The translations under genes were made by a program, and so were the position numbers. A stretch of DNA of 64,000 nucleotides from Rhynchopus euleeides. Lineage: Eukaryota > Euglenozoa > Diplonemea > Diplonemida > Diplonemidae. The stretch is taken from assembly GCA_963210315.1 (NCBI GenBank), contig OY723252.1, positions 62,001-126,000 on the forward strand, given 5' to 3'. Below, piece by piece: positions 21,037 to 29,811 of this stretch (positions within the stretch are counted from its first letter, which is position 1; each line of letters begins with the position of its first letter). The notes under the pieces were generated by a model, which saw only the letters and a list, made by a program, of their open reading frames with translations, was not told where the DNA came from and ran no database searches.

Positions 21037-21222
21037 CGTTTGAAAGGCAGCCTACTGGCTCCTGCGTGTCATTTGAACATGATGCACACTGTGCGAAGTG
21101 ACGCAAGAGTTCACGCGCCTATTTCAGGGGGGGGGGGGGTGCAAGCCGCTGTCGATGCCACGTCATCGTCCGCCAAGCTATACCCCCAACTCGTCAATCA
21201 TGGGGGAGGTCCTGCACCCCCC
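21037..21222 (+). repeat. Dispersed repeat pair D, copy 2
   Basis: Partner of 6020-6215, again just after a GC hairpin cluster. Confidence 0.7.
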
Positions 21223-21253
21223 AAGGAAGATAAGGATAAACCCCCACCCCCAG

Positions 21254-21325
21254 CCCCGCGACCCCACCCCGCGCTTCGCGCGGGGTGGGGGTGGGGTCGC
21301 GGGGCCGCGCTTCGCGCGGCCCCCC
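21254..21325. repeat. Long GC hairpin
   Basis: Self-complementary block: CCCCGCGACCCCACCCC with CGCGCTTCGCGCG and the reverse-complement arm GGGGTGGGGTCGCGGGG. A second small hairpin (GGCCGCGCTTCGCGCGGCC) follows directly. Confidence 0.8.
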
Positions 21326-22147
21326 GCGCAACAGTGTCAGCAGGGGATGTGCTGTCCTGGCGCTGGACGCGGAGGGCGGTGGGGGCGCCGGGGGGGTGAC
21401 GACTGACCGATGGCCAGGGGTGCTGCGCGTTCCCGCGCGCTCAAAAAACGATGCGCAAGGGGGTTGGTAAAGGGTGGGCGCGAACCCGACCCGGGAGGCG
21501 CGCGTACTGGGGATAACTGCCGAGGCGGGCCGAGCGGGGTGTGGTCCAAAGCTGGCGGCACGCGAGAGGGACTGACTGGGCGACGGGAGGGGAAGGAGTT
21601 GGGGCGGGCAGCTGCAACGCGAGGCGCAGTCGGAACTGGTGCACACCTTCGAGGTCACCGAAAGGGCTGCCGCGGGGCGGGAGCGGATCACCGACGCGTT
21701 TGTTGACTTCTGGCACGGGATCCAGGGCGGCTGCCTGTCAGTCTGCCGGCTGTTCCTGTGGAACCTCAGCGGGCGTCGCCGGACACCGGCGGCGACTACG
21801 CCGGAAAGCTGGTGGCAGGGCTGCACGGGCGTGAAGGGTAAAGGGGGTGCGAACAAGACGGAGGAGCACAGCGCAGGGGCGCGGTAGAGATGTGTGTGAC
21901 GAGGGCGCGGGTGTCAAAGCTGTGCTTCCTGAGTGGCGGAGCTGGCGGAGGTAGGCACTGGTAGGCGTGAGGCGACGGCGGGCCGGACGACGCCGTCGAA
22001 ACCCCGGGATACCTCCCTCGAGGTGGTGACGGGCAACGGGACGGAAGCCTCAGTTGGTTGCAGCGGGAGGGACGGAGCACTGCGATCGCCAAAAAGCCAC
22101 TTAGTGACTGCGACGGAGTGGGGGAGGAAGGCGGCCTGGGGGTATTA

Positions 22148-22470
22148 CACAGTGTGCTAGAAGCCTGGGGGGGCATGACACAGTGTGTTAGAAGCCTGGG
22201 GGGGCATGACACAGTGTGCTGGAAGCCTGGGGGGGCATGACACACAGTGTTAGAAGCCTGAGGGGGCATGACACACAGTGTTAGAAGCCTGGGGGGGCAT
22301 GACACAGTGTGTTAGAAGCCTGGGGGGGCATGACACACTGTGCTAGAAGCCTGGGGGGGCATGACACAGTGTGCTGGAAGCCTGGGGGGGCATGACACAG
22401 TGTGTTAGAAGCCTGGGGGGGCATGACACACTGTGCTGGAAGCCTGGGGGGGCATGACACAGTGTGTAAG
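22148..22470 (+). repeat. 31-bp minisatellite
   Basis: About ten tandem units of AGAAGCCTGGGGGGGCATGA plus CACAGTGTGTT, with small variants at the last bases. No spacers of independent sequence, so not a CRISPR. Lies inside the 3.5 kb transposon. Confidence 0.93.
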
Positions 22471-22531
22471 GACCGCGTGGGAGTATGTCACTTTGGAGCC
22501 AGTTTTGTGTGGAACCCAATTTTTTCACCTC

Positions 22532-22640
22532 GGGGGTCCTCGCTACCAGTCACAGCTCGTCACAGCTCGTCAGTCAGTGAGGGGAAGTGGGCTGGAGCTC
22601 ACTTTTTCTCACTCAGTCACATCTGGTAGCGAGGGCCCCC
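22532..22640. mobile_element. MITE family B, copy 1
   Basis: 109 bp, ends GGGGGTCCTCGCTACCAG and CTGGTAGCGAGGGCCCCC, flanked by CTC on both sides (22529-22531 and 22641-22643). Nested inside the larger 19334-22852 element with related ends. Confidence 0.88.
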
Positions 22641-23218
22641 CTCTGCCAGAATTTTTTTTCGAGATTTTTCGCAAATTTTGCATTGTCCCCAACACCCCTG
22701 TGTCACGGGACCTTCGCTCTGAGTCAGTGACACACAGTGACACAGAGCGAAGGCTTGGCGGCGTTTTTGCCGATTTCGCCTAAGGTGAAAAAAACCGCCT
22801 GTGTGACACACCGACACAATTTGACACAGTTTGACACAGAGCGAAGGCCCCCAAAGAAGAAGCGTACGGCAATCGACGACGAGATGTTGACCCCGAGAAG
22901 TGTGAACCAGAAGAACATAGCCCGTGAGCGGGACTCCTTCTTATTGAGCTTCCCGTCCATCGTCACCATACGTTGATACGCTTCGCGGAGAGTCATCGCG
23001 CCACGCGTGCGACCCCCAAGGTGTTGTGCTGTGGTTGTGTCCAGGCCTGGGGTGGTGGTGGTGGTGGTGGGTTCTGCGTGACCCTCTAGGTGACTCCAAA
23101 CTGTGCGGGTGGACATCAATTCGGCCGCTGGGTGGACACTGGATCAAAGGGCCGCAGAGAACTCGACACAGAGCATGGGCCTCTGAAGGGCAATACCACT
23201 CCGGCGTGCCCTGCTGCC

Positions 23219-23366
23219 GTAGTGATTCGGTGCAAACAGCTGCGTTCAGGATGGAGGGAGGAAGAGGGGGGGTCGGCGTGCTCTTTCCGAAAAGGGCGAA
23301 GCTGCGCATCTCGAGACGACGGAAGTAGTCCGGAGTGCGGGGGAAACGTAAGGTGACAGTAAAACA
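23219..23366 (+). repeat. Dispersed repeat pair, copy 2
   Basis: Direct-orientation partner of 4806-4972. It lies upstream of the interrupted cyclase-like gene. A (TGG)n tract lies at about 23049-23069. Confidence 0.8.
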
Positions 23367-23569
23367 GCAGAGACTATACACAAAGCCCGAGACCCTCCGT
23401 GTGTGCCCACCTGTCTGAGGTACAACAATCTAGATCGGCCCTCACCACTAGCATACGCTGTGAATCCTGTTTGTGTGTAGGTCAATTGAGGTCAGCTCCG
23501 GTCACCCGAAGTGACTGAAATGCAGCGAAGTGACCACCAGAAAGTGACGCCGAAAAACTGGACAGTCAT

Positions 23570-23824
23570 GGCCTAGTCGTGCCACCGTGAACCGACGATG
23601 GAGACCAAAAAGACCTCTTCCGCTTCCGTCGTAGAGAGGTGATTCTGGTCTGGATGGACTGTTGGCACCCCCTTTTCGACTCTGACAGCACCTGGAGGGC
23701 ACCAGGTGGCCTGGCGGCCACCTGATGCCCTCCAGACCAGCCCACCCCCGTGTTGAGGTCCACCTGTGTTTAAGTCCCCCCTGCCAGACCCCCAGGGGGA
23801 CTTATACACGGGGGGTCCCAGGCA
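23570..23824. mobile_element. Family C element, copy 2
   Basis: Core at 23596-23738 shared with 12220 and 33172, followed by CACCTGTGTTTAAGTCCCCC and its inverted partner GGGGGACTTATACACGGGG. The left arm is missing. Confidence 0.72.
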
Positions 23825-23961
23825 TTGATATATTGTGTACCAGACCCACCTGTATCTTCTTTGCTCTGCCATCAATTCACTTTCTGTACTTGAGGCAGGT
23901 CGGCCGAGGCGCCGCACAGGGGTGGGGGTGAGAGAGGGAGATGCGTTTATAAAAAGAGTCA

Positions 23962-24458
23962 GGGGGTCTTCGCTACGGGGTGATCGTCAGTGTAACTGCA
24001 ACCTCAAGGTGACTGGCGACACCTCTCCCACAGTCTGCGGCGACTCTGCCGTGGCGACAAGGCTTCCTGTCATGGGAGATCGCTGCGTGGATCAACGTGG
24101 CACCACCCGTGTGCTCGGCAGGTTGTTTCGGCACCTGTTTTCTCCGTGTCATGCTTTTCGTGAGCGTGTCAGGGATGTTGGCACACGCTGGGGAGGGTTC
24201 ACATGATGACATAACATATATCAGAAGCACACACCCACGTGGCGCTGTCCTTGGCAGGACTTTGAAAGTGCCGCCTTGATATCCTTGTTGGATAGAACCC
24301 TCATATCACACCCTCAATCAGCTGACGATCGTCAGTGCATTTTGGTGAATTCCTGTAAATTCATTCATGTAAATTATGTACATTAGCTGAAGACTACTAT
24401 GTAAATTAGCTGAAGACTGACGGAGATTGACGAAGGATAACGGCCAGCGAAGACCCCC
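23962..24458 (+). mobile_element. MITE family A, copy 2, with a nested insertion
   Basis: Ends GGGGGTCTTCGCTACGGGG and CCAGCGAAGACCCCC; 3-bp duplication TCA at 23959-23961 and 24459-24461. The MITE is split by 345 bp (23993-24337), and the word GATCGTCAGTG occurs at both junctions. The right half has extra TGTAAATTA-type short repeats (24350-24410). Confidence 0.85.
23993..24337. mobile_element. 345-bp insertion within MITE A, 11-bp duplication
   Basis: Flanked by GATCGTCAGTG at 23982-23992 and 24327-24337. In intact MITE copies this word occurs once. Content is unique in the window, with no inverted ends or poly-A seen. Confidence 0.65.
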
Positions 24459-24787
24459 TCAGGGTTTTGTTTGTGCGCACGAGCGGCAGTGTGTTGTGGC
24501 CCTTGTGAAGGGCGTTGCTGTGAATAAGTGGTATTGTGTTGCTCTCTCAAAACACACGACGCTCCCACTGACTCTTTCGCTGTGGCAAGCAAGCTTGTTT
24601 GGACAAAATACATCCATTCCGCTCGATCCTCTCCGACAGAAACCAGACAAATGAATCGCCCAACTGAATCGTGCTAGCTAAACTCCGGAAAGAAGTGTCT
24701 TTTTTCGTTGAACGCAGCCCAACCCACAGGGACCGCGTAGCGGAAAGAAAGACAAGGGATTGAAAGGGTACACCACACTTGAAATGT

Positions 24788-26610
24788 TTAACGCGATATG
24801 GCTGCAACCGCCGCGTATCTCGCAGGGAGGGGCGCCAGGGGGACAGGGCACGGCGATGCCACAGTGCCTCGGGTAAACTCGTCTGCTCTCTGTGCATGCG
24901 TAGGCACCCACTGAGCGGAAACGGAGATGCCCGCACCGTCCGCGGTGTCAAACAAGGCACACAACAAGTCATTCGCGAGGTAATTCTTGCTGTGGCCCTT
25001 GTTGATAGCTGCCACCGCTGCCGTGTTGTCCACCTGCAACCCCAACGCACAGCCCGGCCGCGTAGCGGCTGCGAGGCGTGTCGCCTGGAGCGCTGCGAAG
25101 AGCTCTTTGACATATATATGGTGGGCGAGGGGTTCATCAAAACAGCCCTGGACAATCGGCTCGGGGTCTAACTCCAGAAGGGCTGCCCATTCTGTGTCGG
25201 AAGCGTCAGACCACGCCGTGACCGAGGGCCCCGAAGCCCCTGCCTCAACCCACACATTCTGGCCCAGATCGGCCGAAATCAGAGAAAGATCAGCGAGAAC
25301 AGAGGGGGGGATGTCGAGAGGGCGGTCCCACTGCTCCGGTTCCGCAACCAGCTTGGCCGCGGATCTCCTGAGGAAGGCGAGGGAGGCGCGGAAGTAGCAG
25401 AGACGCCTCTGCGTCGAGAACAGAAACCAAATCATACCGCCGAAAACCTTGTAGAACTCCCGGGAAGTAGCCCTGTTCTCGCGAACCGCCGCCACGGCCG
25501 CCGAGGCAAGGAATTTCGACACCCAATCGGGGTCCGACCTGAAGCGCTTAGGCGACGACTCCAGATCAAATTCCAACCCCAAGGCGATGAACCGCGACTG
25601 CGGTGTGCCGAACTCCGCACCCTCGTTGAGCTCGGCGCCCACCGACTCGGCCTTGCCGAGGAATCGGGCGTATCTCTCGGCTGCATCCTCCCGGCTATCT
25701 CCAACCACAAACCAGTTGTCCACCCAAGACAGCCCATCCTCCAGGGGGAGAAGCACGCGTGAGGCCCTCTGCGCGATGCACGGCGCCCAGCTCCAGCCCA
25801 TGCACATCACCCGCAGCGAGGTGCGCCGAAACGGGCCCCGCTCCCCAGCCAGATTCACCCCGAAGAAGTCGCGGACCCCGTCCCCCAGGGGGAACTGGTA
25901 GAACCAGCTCTTCCCGTCAGCCTGCACCACGAATTCGGCCGCCAGGAACCTCCGGACCACCTCGTGGATCGACGGGAGGAGCATCGGTGGCGGGTCCCGC
26001 ATCAGCCGGTTCAGCTTTCGCCCGTCGCATACCAAACGCAGCAGCCCGCTCTTTTTCTCCACGGTGAACGCCGGGAGGACCACCTTCGGCGCGTCTGCCA
26101 ACCCCAGCACCCCCCACTCCGAGAGGTTATCCCAGTGCCGCAGCATGTGCCTCGAGGTCCCGCGCGAAAGAGGCCTGTCGCCCAGATCCACGCCCGGTCG
26201 CATGGCCCGCAGGAAAGCGCCCCGGTCCCGAATCACGTCGATAACCCCTGACAGGATCCCCTCGGAATCCAAAGCCTCTAAGGCGTCGAGGTTCAGACGT
26301 GACGTCGATATGGGGGCCAGCTCCCCCGTGGGGCCACCCCGCGCCGAGGGCGGGCCAAGATGCCGCCCCTCCACCGTCACCCGCGCTTCCCTCGCGTACG
26401 TCGCGTTGACGTCCGGCGAGTAGGAGTCGTCGCCGACCCTCCGAGGAAGAGGAGGAGGAGGGGGCGGCCGTGGCGGCGGTGGAGGCGGAGGCGGAGGTGG
26501 AGGCGGTAGCGTGGGAGGCGGCCTGGGCCGAGGGGTCGCCGGCGGGGAAGGCGTGCCTGGGGGCTCGTACGCCACGCACGCCGTCCTCAGGAGCTTCCCA
26601 GGGAAGGCAG
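24788..26610 (-). CDS. Reverse transcriptase-RNase H of the second YR element
   Basis: RT motifs: FTVEKKSGLLRLVCDGR, motif A ADGKSWFYQFP, motif B CMGWSWAPC and motif C SWVDNWFVVGD (about 25710-25740). As in the first element, motif C has VDN rather than xDD. RNase H residues: VTAWSDASD, YVKELFAALQ, LQVDNTAA and a final Asp in ADEFTRG. A proline-rich linker (over twenty prolines, about 26420-26520) precedes the RT. The frame is open back to 27442, but that part is the alternative reading of the YR gene, so the start is uncertain. The RT-RH part looks intact. Confidence 0.85.
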
Positions 26611-27582
26611 GGCAAAGAGCGACCCCCGGGATAGCCCCCGGTCGAGCACCATTGATGTGGAGGCCGTCTGCCTCGCCAGCTTCAGCTTCCCCGCCGGGAG
26701 GTACCTGGCCAGGGCGTCCAGGGAGCTGTGGCGGGACAGCTGCCGAAGCGACTCCAGGCACAGCCCCTCTTGCAGGAGCTCCGCCAGAGCCCCCCGACGG
26801 AGGGAGTGACCACTCAGCTCCGGGTCCTCCTTCTTCAGCGCCGCCACGATGCGCCGGTAGGTCGTGTCGACCACCAGCGCGCCCGCCGCCCGCCCCGAGA
26901 TCGCCTCCCGCAGCACCTCCGTCCAGCACTCCGAGAGGAACAGGCCCGTCGTGACGCCCAGGCGGAACGGGTCGCTCTTCGTCTCCGCCCAGTTCACGGC
27001 GACAAACTCGCTCTGGAAAGCGATGTCCCCGCACTTCAGGCGCACCACGTCCGACACCCGCGCCGCCCCGCACCACCCCAGCACAATCGCGAGCTTCGTG
27101 TCGCGGTCGACGTCCTCCCGGCCCACCACTGCGGCCACCTGGGCGGATGTAGCTGGCTTCGCTTGGTGCTGCGGTCGGAGGGCCCCCAAGCGCTTCAGAC
27201 CTCGCTTGAAGTCTTGGAGCAGCTGGGAGTCCACCACAACCCCCATGCGGCTCATCGCGGCGACCGCCCTCGATACGTACTGTAGGGCGGAGGAGGGCCG
27301 GAGTGGGGAGTCCGCTTCGGACATGAGCCTCTGCACCCAGTAAATGATGCAAAGGTCCCACGGCAAGAGCACACCCGTGGTCTGCTCCCACTCGTGCCGG
27401 AACTGGAGGAGTCGCCGGTGGGGCCCCTCGAGCCCCCTCCACGTCGACGGTGCCAACGCCTCCCCCAGCGTCTTCACCGCGCGCTTGGCGATCCGCTGTG
27501 CCTCTCTGGCGGTCAGCGGGTCCTCCTGTGCCCGTCTCCTTCCCACCCGCGCCGTGGAGAGCACCCCTATGCTCTCCAGCAT
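26587..27582 (-). CDS. Tyrosine recombinase of the second YR element
   Basis: The start is taken at the Met at 27582 (MLESIGVLSTARVG), 18 bp past the gag stop; the open frame continues upstream to 28095 through the gag gene. The catalytic Arg is in WCGAARVSDVVRL, HxxR in SGHSLRRGA, and the last His and Tyr in LSRHSSLDALARYLP. The central KSDPFR hairpin corresponds to KGDPWK in the other element. 331 residues; intact. Adjacent to and slightly overlapping RT in another frame. Confidence 0.87.
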   Translation of the reverse strand: MLESIGVLSTARVGRRRAQEDPLTAREAQRIAKRAVKTLGEALAPSTWRGLEGPHRRLLQFRHEWEQTTGVLLPWDLCIIYWVQRLMSEADSPLRPSSALQYVSRAVAAMSRMGVVVDSQLLQDFKRGLKRLGALRPQHQAKPATSAQVAAVVGREDVDRDTKLAIVLGWCGAARVSDVVRLKCGDIAFQSEFVAVNWAETKSDPFRLGVTTGLFLSECWTEVLREAISGRAAGALVVDTTYRRIVAALKKEDPELSGHSLRRGALAELLQEGLCLESLRQLSRHSSLDALARYLPAGKLKLARQTASTSMVLDRGLSRGSLFALPSLGSS

Positions 27583-27599
27583 CGCCGTGAGGGGCGAGC

Positions 27600-29006
27600 T
27601 CACTGCCTGTGGCCCCCCCTCCTGTTCCGCTGGCTGGTGGGGTGGCCCTGCTGCGGCTGTGGCTGCGAGCTGCGTTGCTGTTGTTGTTGATGTTGATGCT
27701 GATGCTGTGGGTGGTGGACCTGGGGGGAGCGTGGCTGGCGGGCCCGTGCCTTCTCCTTTGCCGCCCGGAGGTACGGAGGAATCTCCGGCTTCCCGAAGAA
27801 TTCCTCCTCCATCGCGGAGGCCGCCTCCCATCCGCCCCCCAACACGCCCTCGTTGAGGGCTTCCAGCCTGCAGAACTGGTTCTGCATCAGCCGGACCAGG
27901 AGGTCGTCGTAGTCCTCCGGCTCCTGCAGCGACGGCAGGCTCGTCATGATGAGGTTGATATCCCTCATCCGGGCCTGCGCCTCGTGGGCCTGCGGGCGCA
28001 GGGCACCCCCCGCCCGGGCCCCCAGCAGGGCGTCGTAGCGGCGCAGCTGGTGCAGGTGCACCAGCCCCAGCGTGGCCTCGTCCGCGTGCCACCACTCGTC
28101 CACGTCCAGGGGGTTGAGAGCCCCGGCGCCCCTGCGGCTGTCGCTGCTGCCGGCTACGCTGCCGGCCCCGTCCCGCTGCTCCGGCTTTCCGGCCCTCGGT
28201 GCTCCGGCGCCGGCTCCGGAGCCCGTCCCGTTTCCCCGCAGGCGGGCCAGCTCCGCCTGGAGGTCCGCCACCTCCCGCATCCGCCGCACCTCCTCCCGGA
28301 GGGAAGCCACCTCGTCCTGGGGGGCTGCAGCCCGGCTCGCACCTGCCTCAGCCCTTACCCTCGCGTGCTCCGCGAGGGCCGTCTCCCGCTGGGCCTTAGC
28401 CCGCTCCTCCATCACCAACGCGGCGTTCCGCGTCTTCTCCCTCTCGAGGGCCAGCTCCGCCTCGAGGCGGGCTCTCACCTCCGCGTGCCTGGCGGACTCC
28501 TCGGCGACCATGGCCCGCGCCTGCGCCTCCGTGACGGCGTTTGAGGCCGCCGCCTCCACCGACGCCACCTTCGCGTCCGACTCCGCCCCCGTCACCCGCT
28601 GTGCCGCAGCGGATTCCACCTTCGCCGCATGCGCCGCTGCATTCGCGGATGCGATGTGCATCCCCGCCGCCGCCTCCGCGTTGGCGGCCCTCGTAGCCGC
28701 CCCCGCCTCCACCCCCGCCGCGTGCACCCTCGCGTGCGCCTCCACCTGCGTGGCCCGGATGTCGGCCCCCGCGACCTCGCGAGTGGCCACCTCGCGGGCG
28801 TTGGCGGTGGTCACTGCCGCCAGCGCCTGCCCCATCGCCATCCCGAAGTCGCCCGCCGGGAGGGGGACGGACAAGGCCTCCGGGTTGCCCGCGCCGCGCC
28901 CCACTCCGGACAGCACCAGCTCCGAGTTCTGCACGCCAGGCATCGGATATGTCGGGGGTTGAGGGGTGGAGTAAAGAGAAGGGAGTAGGTGGGAGTGTTG
29001 AACCAC
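27600..29006 (-). CDS. Gag-like alanine-rich coiled-coil protein of the second YR element
   Basis: 468 residues. Residues 60-260 are Ala/Glu/Arg-rich and predict as a long coiled coil (AEAAA, REKTRNAALVMEERAKAQRE). A Gly/Ser hinge and a conserved-looking globular part (LNPLDVDEWWHADEATLGL to DDLLVRLMQNQFCRLEALN) follow. The C-terminus is His/Gln-rich and basic (QHQHQHQQQQQ). Unlike the first element it has no Cys cluster. The Gag role is inferred from its place upstream of YR and RT. The start is the Met at 29006; a second Met at residue 22 is possible. Confidence 0.6.
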   Translation of the reverse strand: MVQHSHLLPSLYSTPQPPTYPMPGVQNSELVLSGVGRGAGNPEALSVPLPAGDFGMAMGQALAAVTTANAREVATREVAGADIRATQVEAHARVHAAGVEAGAATRAANAEAAAGMHIASANAAAHAAKVESAAAQRVTGAESDAKVASVEAAASNAVTEAQARAMVAEESARHAEVRARLEAELALEREKTRNAALVMEERAKAQRETALAEHARVRAEAGASRAAAPQDEVASLREEVRRMREVADLQAELARLRGNGTGSGAGAGAPRAGKPEQRDGAGSVAGSSDSRRGAGALNPLDVDEWWHADEATLGLVHLHQLRRYDALLGARAGGALRPQAHEAQARMRDINLIMTSLPSLQEPEDYDDLLVRLMQNQFCRLEALNEGVLGGGWEAASAMEEEFFGKPEIPPYLRAAKEKARARQPRSPQVHHPQHQHQHQQQQQRSSQPQPQQGHPTSQRNRRGGHRQ

Positions 29007-29224
29007 GAAAATATTTTTCGTTGAACGCAGCCAAATATAAGGCCTAACCTGTTTTGGCGCACGGGTGTGATGACAAAAGGGAAAAGTGCTAGCACGAACA
29101 TGATGTTGGTCTTCTGGTTATGTCTGGTTTCTTAGAACACTTAACGTGTATGCAATTGTTGCATTGTTGCACGCTTCCACTTTTTTTTTCTAGCACACGC
29201 GGATTGTGTCGGTGTGTGAAGAAC

Positions 29225-29282
29225 TTTGCCTGAAGTACAGAAAATGGGGGTGTCAGTGGCGGAGCACAAAGGAAGAAAACAT
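29225..29282 (-). repeat. Conserved TTTTCTGTACTTCAGGC motif, upstream of gag 2
   Basis: Read on the minus strand: TGTGCTCCGCCACTGACACC then CCATTTTCTGTACTTCAGGC. The same block occurs in A1 and A2 of the first YR element, at 23868 (+), 41490 (-) and 60254 (-). It lies on the transcription side of the second element, about 230 bp before its gag. Confidence 0.55.
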
Positions 29283-29285
29283 CAG

Positions 29286-29393
29286 GGGGTCTTCGCTGGC
29301 CGTTATCCTTCGTCAATCTCTGTCAGTTTTCAGCTCATTTAACAGGAAATACACCAAAATGCACTGACGATCACCCCCGTAGCGAAGACCCCC
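29286..29393 (-). mobile_element. MITE family A, copy 3
   Basis: 108 bp with perfect 13-bp ends. TCA duplicated at 29283-29285 and 29394-29396. Orientation is opposite to copy 1. Confidence 0.9.
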
Positions 29394-29395
29394 TC

Positions 29396-29604
29396 AGAAA
29401 ACTATCTGTGCCCCCGCTGGATCGTAAAGTGACAGCAAAACGAGACAACAAACCAATTACTGCCGAAAGTTGTTTTGTTGGAACGCAAACCCCACTCTTT
29501 GTGTACACCACTCCCCGGTCTGATGAAGCGGTGTGAGTGGGGACGCACGATCCAGCTAAAGGCACAGAAAGTTTCCCCAGTTGGCTACGCCGAACTAACA
29601 AAAC
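29396..29604 (+). repeat. Dispersed 209-bp repeat, copy 1
   Basis: From AAAACTATCTGTGCCCCCGC to TGGCTACGCCGAACTAACAA, differing from 63546-63754 at only a handful of bases. Such similarity implies a recent copy. No inverted ends seen. Confidence 0.88.
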
Positions 29605-29751
29605 ATATTCATTCGTGTCGTGGATCTGTCTTCGCGGTGGTGTATTTCCCCTAACACCCTTGGCTGGTCAGGACCTGTCATGTGTGTCAGTTGCAAAATA
29701 TCGCTGGAGTCGTGCAGGATCATTCGTGAAGAAATACGAAAGGTACCTGGG

Positions 29752-29800
29752 ACCCCCCGTGTTTAAGTCCCCCCCCTGGAGGCGATTTTCGGCCGGGGGG
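29752..29800. repeat. Family C terminal fragment
   Basis: CCTGGGACCCCCCGTGTTTAA then GTCCCCCCCCTGGAGGCGAT and TTTCGGCCGGGGG, matching 12108-12160, then a G-run that leads into the next foldback. Confidence 0.7.
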
Positions 29801-29811
29801 GGGGGGGGGGG

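Larger units (their letters stand above)
19334..22852. mobile_element. 3519-bp DNA transposon inserted in the cyclase-like gene
   Basis: Perfect 15-bp inverted ends GGGGGCCTTCGCTCT and AGAGCGAAGGCCCCC, with a 3-bp target duplication AAA at 19331-19333 and 22853-22855. Inside are a family C fragment, two GC hairpin clusters, a 31-bp minisatellite, a family B MITE and GC-rich open frames (such as 20492-20941 and 21194-21856) that match no transposase I know. It is therefore probably a non-autonomous composite. The ends match those of the small MITEs in this window, which places them in one superfamily. Confidence 0.88.
17711..22996 (-). pseudogene. Membrane cyclase-like gene split by a 3.5 kb transposon
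   Basis: The 5' part is 22996-22853 (start MTLREA) and the 3' part is 19330-17711. Between them sits an element at 19334-22852 flanked by AAA on both sides. Removing it with one AAA restores a continuous frame of 587 residues, close to the 584-residue paralogue at 43332. The N-terminal half has about six membrane helices followed by a linker ending LRAYRPYLP. The C-terminal domain is cyclase-like but degenerate: VNVTN replaces the FTDIR metal site, GDRVM keeps the second Asp, and the Asn and Arg of the NxxxR motif are replaced. It is probably a dead paralogue of an adenylyl cyclase. Unless the element excises, only fragments can be made. Confidence 0.88.
24788..29006 (-). mobile_element. Second YR retrotransposon (gag - YR - RT/RH)
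   Basis: Coding core of a second, divergent element in the order gag (29006-27600), YR (27582-26587), RT-RNase H (to 24788). All three frames are intact, and GC content is much higher than in the flanks. I could not find A/B repeats like those of the first element. TTTTCGTTGAACGCAGCC occurs just outside both ends (about 24702 and 29015, same direction), and may mark a short direct terminal repeat. Confidence 0.75.

Noticed and set aside
21194-21856. GC-rich frame inside the 3.5 kb transposon as its transposase
   Set aside because: Composition is Pro/Arg/Ser low complexity and spans the long GC hairpin; no catalytic triad or finger seen.
19334-22852. The 3.5 kb insertion as a spliceosomal intron
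   Set aside because: Read on the gene strand it begins GGGGGCC and ends GGCCCCC with flanking AAA; no GT...AG borders at the frame-restoring points.
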